DNA of 64,000 bases from Micropterus salmoides (taxonomy: Eukaryota > Chordata > Actinopteri > Centrarchiformes > Centrarchidae). How positions within the stretch are numbered: position 1 is the first letter of the stretch; each line of letters starts with the position of its first letter. Made by a program: the position numbers and the translations under genes. Under the pieces are notes generated by a model. That model saw nothing but the letters and a program-made list of their open reading frames with translations, did not search any database and had not been told where the DNA came from. Of the stretch, positions 57,222 through 64,000 are shown piece after piece. The stretch covers positions 6,449,508 through 6,513,507 of the forward strand of contig NW_024041150.1 in assembly GCF_014851395.1 (NCBI RefSeq), read 5' to 3'.

Positions 57222-57700
57222 TCTCTGTCAGAGTGTGAGGGATCAGAAAGGTGGAGGTGTTGAGAGAGGATCAGCTGTGTCCTGATGATCCAGAGAGGTT
57301 GAAGCAGCAGCATCAGCTTGTGTGTGGAGAGGCTCTGACTGGGCCATGTTACTGGGAGGTAGAGTGGAGAGGAGAGCTTCATCCAGCAGTGACTGACAGA
57401 GGAATCCCAACAGTGCTGCAGTCTGAACTGCTCTGAGATCAGCTCCACTGTCACACGCAAAGTCAAGTCCACCATCATCCCTGTGTGTTCCTCTGGATGT
57501 GACAGAGGATCATCAGTGGATCTGGACTGCTCTGCTGCTGCTCTGTCCTTCTACACAGTCTCTGCAGACACACTGAGACTCCTCCACTCCTTCTGATCCA
57601 CACTCAGACACCTCCTCCACCTGGATCTGGACTTTTATTCAGATATTCTGAACCCAGAGTGCCTCTGCAGATTAGTTCTGTTTCTGCACATTAAGGCTTC
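57212..57700 (+). pseudogene. Decayed B30.2 (PRY-SPRY) exon of the NLR gene
   Basis: After an acceptor (CTCATCAG), pieces of a fish NLR B30.2 domain are readable in changing frames: VLREDQLCPDDPERL, ALTGPCYWEVEWRGELHPAV, then VDLDCSAAALSFYTVSADTL. Frameshifts and stops separate them, the PRY start is poor, and in the phase set by the LRR exons TGA comes after three codons. The domain cannot be made as one piece. Confidence 0.75.
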
Positions 57701-57835
57701 TTCTGTTCAGCTTTCTGTTGCAGCTCCATCTTGTGGATTGATGGAGAATCAGTTAATTTCCACATTATATTCCTGATTCATTTTGGAGTTTCATGTGAAA
57801 AAGCAGCATCCAGCCTGCATGCATAAAGTTCCCAC

Positions 57836-57965
57836 TCTGAAGTTCTGCTTCTTACCACCAACACCAGACTTTTCTCTCAGTTTAACAGATAATAGTTTGT
57901 AACACAGAAACAAGAAGATAAAACCTGTAGAAAGTTTGGATTTAATGGAAGCTTCACTGAAGTCT
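57836..57965 (+). repeat. 3' flank duplication, copy 1
   Basis: Shares GAAGTTCTGCT, ACCA.CAA, AGAAGATAAAACCTG and the GGATT.AAT...GCTTCACTG order with 58,700-58,825. Likely duplicated 3' UTR-type sequence of NLR genes. Confidence 0.6.
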
Positions 57966-58699
57966 ACAAACTGAGACACCATCCTGACTCCAAACTAAAG
58001 TCCCATTGTTATTAGTGCAGGATTATATATCTGTTAGCTTTTTAAAATACTCTGGTTTTCTAGTTTATCCCAACAGATTGTGTTGTTGCAGAAAACTGAA
58101 TTGCAAAGTCTGGTGATAATTATCTGTGGGTTTGTCACTGTGAACGACCTCTTTCACCTCATCATTTGATCCGTTAACAGAACATTTTAATAACTTATTT
58201 ATTTTATTTATTGATTTTTTTAAAAAAAACTTTTTTACATCAAGAAACACATAATATAAAAGTACTAACTATAAACTTTAGTGTCATTATTACTGATGAA
58301 GATTATGTACATGAATGTCTTTGTTCTGTTTTCTCAGCTCATCAGTTTGTATTATTGCAGAAAAAACATAAATGCTGATATTCAAATCCCATCTTCCTCC
58401 TCATGTGATGTAAATCTCCACAGTCCAGCTTCTATAAATAGAAATGTCCTGCATGTTGCTGTGAATGAAGCCCAGTTGTTGTATCACTTCTCTGGATTTC
58501 CAGACTTATTTGTGACTGATGAAGATTCAAGTGTTTCTCATTTGCAGCAGCTGCCAGACTCAGCGGAGGCTTTAGAATTCCTCTGTGCAGCCTTAGAAAG
58601 CAGCAGAGTCCATGAAGGAATCAACGTGTGATCTCAGTGACTTTGAGCTGAGAGCCTGCTGATCTCCTGATGTTCATAAATCAGTCACAGTGGAAGATG

Positions 58700-58825
58700 A
58701 AGTTCTGCTCATCACCATCAATATCAGCTGTTTCTCCTGTTATAACAGATCAATATTTACTCGTGAGGAACAGAAAGATAAAACCTGAACAAAGTCTGGA
58801 TTCAATCACTGCTTCACTGGAGTTT
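58700..58825 (+). repeat. 3' flank duplication, copy 2
   Basis: Partner of 57,836-57,965. The 58,281-58,631 open frame before it (116 codons) has no recognised domain and overlaps sequence resembling NLR 3' flanks, so it is not called as a gene. Confidence 0.55.
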
Positions 58826-58859
58826 CCCAGCTGACGACAAACAGGTCGTCAGCTGTTTA

Positions 58860-59640
58860 CGTCTTTTATTTTTATTTAATCAGTTTAATTTAGCAGGGAC
58901 AGTGAACTTTATTAAGCATATTTCAAATGCACCAGAATTAGCCAAAAGACTATTTTTCATCTGTAGTCCCTGGACAGTTGATACATAGTCAACCTATAAA
59001 ACTCAAAAAAACAATTATAAAATTCATTTAATTTAATTTAATCATTTAAAATGAAGTCCTACATTATGAAGGCATGTATTACAATGAGATAGAAAACACA
59101 GACATTGTACTGAAATGCTTTTTCAAGTACTTCAAATACTATTTTTTTTATTCAACGTGCAACCCAGAGCTCATAACGAGTACATACATATAATGACTGA
59201 CAGGTGCGGAGTACGAACATAGCAGCATGCACAGTGTACATTAGACTAACCCAGGAAAAAAACAAAGTCACAAATAACTTGCAGGTATAAGAGGGCAGAC
59301 TGGCAACAGCAGACCAGGCCAGGAACATGCAATTTCAGTTTCAGTGTTGACAGAGCTGAGTACTGATTAACCATTTCTTTAAATAGGTTTGAAATGAGCT
59401 GCATGTGTCCTATTCTCTGATAGTGGTTGGGATGGAGTTCCATTCTGATTCAGCTTTGACCAAAAATGCAGACTGACTCAGATGACTTTTTCTTAATGGG
59501 ATAATACAATCCCTTCTTGCTGACCCTCTGGTGCAATGATACACAGTTGTTCTTGTATTAACAAACTGACTGAGTGGAGGAGAAGTCAGTCCTTTTTTAA
59601 TCTTGTAAATGAGACAAAGCATTCACATATTTAATCAGAT
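58860..59640 (-). mobile_element. LINE C-terminal fragment and 3' tail
   Basis: The minus strand encodes CLIYKIKKGL, RGSARRDCIIPLRKSHLSQS and AESEWNSIPTTIRE (59,622-59,410), the conserved end of an L2/jockey-type ORF2. The 3' UTR-like part continues to about 58,860. Confidence 0.75.
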
Positions 59641-60479
59641 TTTCCCTGCTCAACAAGTTGTATTTTGCTAATATTGGGCAATGATGAAAACCTAACTATT
59701 TTTTGTCCAGAACTTTAAGTGTTTGGACTGTAATGGTAGTAGCGTAGTGGCGCTTGCCTGTGACATGTACATCTTAGCTGCCTCTGTTGACATGTAATCG
59801 AAGGTTACAGTGTCAGTGGAAGGTGGCCTCAGTGTTAGACTGCAAACAGGAAGAGAAGCTGCTGTCACTCAAACTGATTCACTGGTCTTAATACAGGGAG
59901 TCCTGTTCAATAAAATCTAAGTTCTTCAGCGTTTCTGATGACTGGTGATGGACCTGCAGCTGATTCACTCTGTGGCCCTCGGACTAAAGGCTGCGTCACT
60001 TAGCAACAAGATAACTGTTAGAATTATGTGGTTAATCAGTCACTAATTCTTGGCTGTAGACAAGCTTCACATTTTTGCATGTTCACCTTACTACTGTTAA
60101 CTGAAAAGACGGGATAACAACAGCAGCAATTGAAACTGTATTTTCATTTGAGGAAACTTCTCGGATATTATTAAGAAAAGATCCAGAAATTACAGACAGA
60201 AGCTTCACTTCTTCACTTTTTTAATCTAATTCCACATGTGTTCTTTCATTTGTTTATGTATTCAGTATTAATCTACAATGTAGAAAATAATAGCAAAGAA
60301 AAAACATTGAATGGGAAGTTGTGTGTGGGTGTTTTCAAACTTTTGACTGATACTGTAGTCCAAAAACAAATGTCAAGATCAACATAAAAGTAAAAAGGGC
60401 CCTTTTAAGCACGGGCACACAAGTGTGTAAAATGAAATAAGGTTATTGAATTAAAGTTAAGTTAAAAAGATGTGAGGCA

Positions 60480-60560
60480 CTGTACCAGAAGTTAAGGAAA
60501 ATAAATGGAAAATAAAATGGGGCCTGATATGGAGCCTTGTAGTACACCACAGGAGGTGGA
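60480..60560 (-). mobile_element. Small LINE RT scrap
   Basis: The minus strand gives CGVLQGSISGPILFSIY, a degenerate form of the RT motif G(V)PQGSILGPLLF. Too short for family assignment. Confidence 0.5.
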
Positions 60561-60899
60561 CACAGTCACGTTTTCCACACAGGAACTTTACTCAGGAACT
60601 AGGAACCTAGCATCATGCTTGTGATCTAAGAACTGCAACAGAAGCACTGTTCATGCTGTTGCAATGGCAGCAAACATCTGTGTTGTTCCTCGTAGGCCAC
60701 ACATATTTGGGTGTCTGACTGGGTCCCATGACGTCTCCTTCCAGAGACAACCATGCTACTCACTCTTACGTTTTGACGCCGTCACTTAATCAGCAGTGGT
60801 GAGACCAGGAGTTTTCCCACTAGCTCCCTTGTGTTGATGTTTGCTGTCTAACAGCCTGTGAGTCTGAGACAAAGGGTGCCTAAGCGTTCCCAATCCCTC

Positions 60900-61660
60900 C
60901 TTCACTCACAACACAAGGTGCTGATTGTGCACGCTTGTTGATCTGTTGTTGTACTGGTGCAGGCACCTTCCTGCAGTGGCTGGCGGGAATCCACGTAGTT
61001 CTTTCCGCCATTTTTACCGCTGTGTATGTTGTCAGGAGCACCTTTCCACCTCTGCGCCTTCCAGTGCTTTTCTTCTGAAGTCCTTCACCACCACAGAATC
61101 TCCTGGCAGGAGACTGTGCAGTGGTTCTGTCGCTGGAGAGGGTAGGGCCTCTTTAACCTGCTGATGTAGACGGACAGAGCAGAGGACAAAGTCTGGCAAT
61201 ACTTTAACATTCAATCATTCTCACAGTGATGTGTGTCAGGCGGTACTCTGCTCGCTGCCTCTGTCCCTGTTAGTGGAGGGCGCCCTAAAAGAATCATACC
61301 TGGTTCTTATCCTGGTTCTCATCAACACCACCGGCAACACCTCTGTTCATGGAAGACCTGTGTCTTCACAAACTTAGCTAGCTTAACCTTTAGCATTCTA
61401 TTCTGTTTCTCTACTGCTCCACCGATTGCTGGGTGGTGGGAAAAATGTTGTCTCAAATCAGTGTCCATATAAGAGCCAAGCTGTTTTCATGGCTTCACTT
61501 CCTAAAGGTGTTCTGTCGTCACTGTCAGTTTAGGAAGGCACACCCCAGCATGGCAAGATTTCACAAACCAGAGCTTTTGCTCCAGTTGCAAGTTGGAAAA
61601 GCTTCTATCCATTTTGGGAACATATCAACTATCATCAACAGCACGTATTGACTTTGCTTG
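60900..61660 (-). pseudogene. Endogenous retrovirus pol remnant (integrase)
   Basis: Broken minus-strand pieces fit a retroviral-type integrase: a core block with IVDMFPKWIEAFPT, a further block with GGAVEKQNRMLK, and a C-terminal domain block PGDSVVVKDFRRK. Stops and frame changes separate them, and no gag, env or paired LTR is recognised nearby. The copy is inactive. Assignment to a fish endogenous retrovirus rather than a Gypsy element rests on the C-terminal block and is moderate. Confidence 0.6.
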
Positions 61661-63840
61661 GGTTTAGCTAAAAACCTCCCTCATCAGGTGGTCACATGGT
61701 TCTTCTGGTGGTGGATGTGCTGCAAATGGAGCCTGTAATCCTCTCCCTGTCTTAGGTAGACTGAGCATGTTTGACAGAAGTTGTGAGGTGTGTTGGGAAA
61801 CCTTTCATAAACCTGTCTCTTCCTTCATCACAATATTTCATTAGAAGTTTTTATTACAGTTTTACAACACCAGCAATCTGTAGTTTTCTAGGAAGGCTAA
61901 AAACTATAAAGGAAGAAGAAAAATCGGTTAGTGTGAGATATTAGGCTCTGGCTGCTGCTCCTGTGTAGGAGAGGGAAAACTGTCAACAACAACAAGACAG
62001 TAATTCATTCACATGATGTTAGTTCAGTCCATTATATGATGACGTCACTCATTTCACTGTAATAAAAACAAATGATGGCATATTATTCTGGGTGACACTG
62101 TGTGTGTAAAACAGCCTCTGAGCTTCCAGGCTGTCTGATAACACACCTCACACACAGACTTGTTCTCATCACGTTCCATAGTTTTGCATTCAGTTGCCCC
62201 TTTTCTCTGTGGAGGAGAGTTCATGGGCAAAACTCTGGACTATGTTTAAAAAAAAAAAGGGATTTAAACAATAACATCAAACAACAAGGAACGAGCAGGC
62301 AGCATTCTTTTCCTGTAGAAATCTGTTAGAAGTCTGTTAGCGTGCATCACATTTTATCATCAACACGGCAGCAGCACACAAAGAAACATCCAGCATAACA
62401 TAAAGCAACAGACACAGCAAGCAGCACGACAATAAGCACCAGGCATCTGGTTTGCTTCCAAGATGTAGTGTCAGAACAGGTCATGTGATCGTCCTTCGGT
62501 CAAGTCAAGTAAGAACGTAGGTCAGATCTTTGTAGTCCCCGAGTACAGGTAGACTATAGAGAACCAGCTCAGTCAGCTCAGCTTCGTCAGTTCAAGTCAG
62601 TCAAGTGCACTGTTAGTTTACCATGAATCATGGGAGAAAGGTTTCTCTCTCTGTTCATTCTTTGTCAGTAATGGGATCCCTTGTCCATAAAATCATCATC
62701 ACCTTCTTTATGGTGATTGAAATGCACAGCAGAACGAGAGAAAGAGAAAGGCAGAGCTGAGACAGAGAAACGGCCCTTAAATGCTGTCAAATTATATCTT
62801 CATGATTTAGGGACATGGTGTAACTACTAGCAGGGCTGCCCTCATGTTGCATCATATCGTCACATCACAAAACCTTTCCAGAGTTAATGCTATTTTTTAT
62901 TAAAATAATCATGCCATGGAGGAAAGCAGGAGATGCGTCTGTATGGGAATAATCTAGAAAATAAAGACCTGTATAGTTGTTTCAGGTGGACGTATAGAGC
63001 TTCATGATGATAAACATAAAGCCAGTCAGAGCTCTGAGGAAATGCAGATGCAAAACAAACAATCCAAAGTTCCCAAACTGATACAGGCCTACAGAAATTT
63101 TAAATCCTGTTAATCCAGTTATCCTGTTAAATCCTTAATTGTGGATTTTTTCTTAAACAAAAAGAATTTATTCTTTGCTCTTTGTTTCTAATGCAAATAC
63201 TTTTTTCTGCTCTGTATTACAGTATTTACTGCTGTCAAAAATAAATACTGTTTCTGATTCTTTTTTTTATTATTAATCTTTTACATCCATGCAGCACTTT
63301 TATGATATATAATAAGAAGCTACTCTTTTATCTTAATAGTTTACACACAACCTTATCAGAGCTAATGATAATATTAGTACATTTTAGCACGCCAATTTAA
63401 GCACGCCATTGTCAACTTTAATCATATAAAACGTAATTTCCCAACAACAAAAATGTGGCTAGTGAAAATACTGCATGGCTAGTAACTTTGGAAAACCACT
63501 AGCCACATTGGCTAGTGAGCAAAAAAGTTAATGTCAAGCCCTGGTTGTGTTACTGCCCGACACTGGTCCCTCACTGGTGTTTCATCCTCAGTGGTTCATG
63601 ATACTCTCTTGTTTCACGTTACTAGTCTTCAGATGATTCCACTTTTGGACAGTTTGCATAGATTCTTACTTTCGGTTGGACATTTTGGACAGTTCGTTTG
63701 TTTATGGATAAATGATCATTTATTTTAGACTGCCAAGCCACTCAGCTGTAAGTAACTTTCTGGCTAATAAATTTAATTTCACCTGTGTGTGTCTGCATTT
63801 GGGCCCTAAACCTCTGAACGCTTGTGTAGCTGTCCACCTA
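61661..63840. other. Intergenic, no gene seen
   Basis: AT-rich sequence. Around 63,450-63,545 the phrases GGCTAGTGAAAATACTGC and CACTAGCCACATTGGCTAGT form a repeat with inverted GGCTAGT units, common in fish repeats. No exon is supported. Confidence 0.4.
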
Positions 63841-63975
63841 CACATTAACCCTACAGTTAATTTGTATGTTACTTCCTGTTCTCTCTCTTAAACAAACTAG
63901 TTTTTCCTGATTCTTGTGTTCTGAGCTCACAGACAGTGTCACTGTTTTACCTCCAGTCTGACTTCAGACCAGAAG

Positions 63976-64000
63976 ATGGAAGAGGAGGACAGAGCAGAGT
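63976..64000 (+). CDS. First exon of a second NLRC3-like gene (cut by window edge)
   Basis: ATGGAAGAGGAGGACAGAGC and its 5' flank from 63,848 (ACTTCCTGTTCTC ... GACTTCAGACCAGAAG) copy exon 1 and the upstream sequence of the NLR gene at 34,931. The copy lacks the 15 bases that encode SVCVE after the start codon. The rest lies beyond the window. Confidence 0.75.

Noticed and set aside
58281..58631. 116-codon plus-strand ORF
   Set aside because: No recognised domain or clear splice sites; lies in duplicated NLR 3' flank sequence. Kept as a possibility only.
1..64000. CRISPR arrays, operons, rRNA or tRNA genes
   Set aside because: The sequence is eukaryotic. No array of spaced direct repeats exists, and the only tRNA-like sequences are degenerate SINE heads without a complete cloverleaf.

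Overview
This window reads as nuclear DNA of a ray-finned fish, most likely a percomorph teleost. The reasons are spliced genes with GT/AG introns, a teleost-type NLRC3-like (NLR-C) immune receptor with RING, FISNA, NACHT and LRR exons, and a dense load of teleost-style transposable elements (CR1/L2/Rex-like and RTE-like LINEs, Tc1, hAT and TTAA-flanked DNA elements, tRNA-like SINEs, an old retroviral pol fragment, long microsatellites). There are no operons, ribosome binding sites or CRISPR arrays.

Layout. Positions 1-7,200 are mostly repeats: LINE fragments on both strands, a complete-length but broken Tc1 element (3,487-4,750) and an RTE-type LINE (about 4,757-6,890). At 7,684-7,897 (minus) lies one exon of a class A GPCR with no partner exon in view. 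Positions 8,000-15,400 hold decayed repeats and a candidate solo LTR. From 15,483 to 21,364 (plus) I reconstruct a three-exon gene for an unrecognised 157-residue Lys/Gly-rich protein. From 30,895 down to 25,872 (minus) is an apparently intact shieldin subunit 2 gene (shld2), 10 coding exons and 823 codons, with a CpG-rich promoter and a probable noncoding first exon near 32,584-32,680.

From 34,931 to about 57,221 (plus) runs the NLRC3-like gene: three short N-terminal repeat exons, a RING exon, one large FISNA-NACHT exon, then five LRR exons scattered across 16 kb of TE-filled introns, ending in a decayed B30.2 (PRY-SPRY) exon. A second copy of its first exon begins at 63,976 and leaves the window, so this is the start of a head-to-tail NLR array.

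Functional picture. Shld2 acts in DNA double-strand-break repair choice (53BP1-RIF1-shieldin). The NLR belongs to the cytosolic innate-immune repertoire that has expanded by gene and exon duplication in fish. The three-exon gene has no function I can assign. The NLR region shows the clearest evolutionary dynamics: exon duplication, nested TE insertions, a SINE that post-dates an intron duplication, and loss of the C-terminal B30.2 domain.
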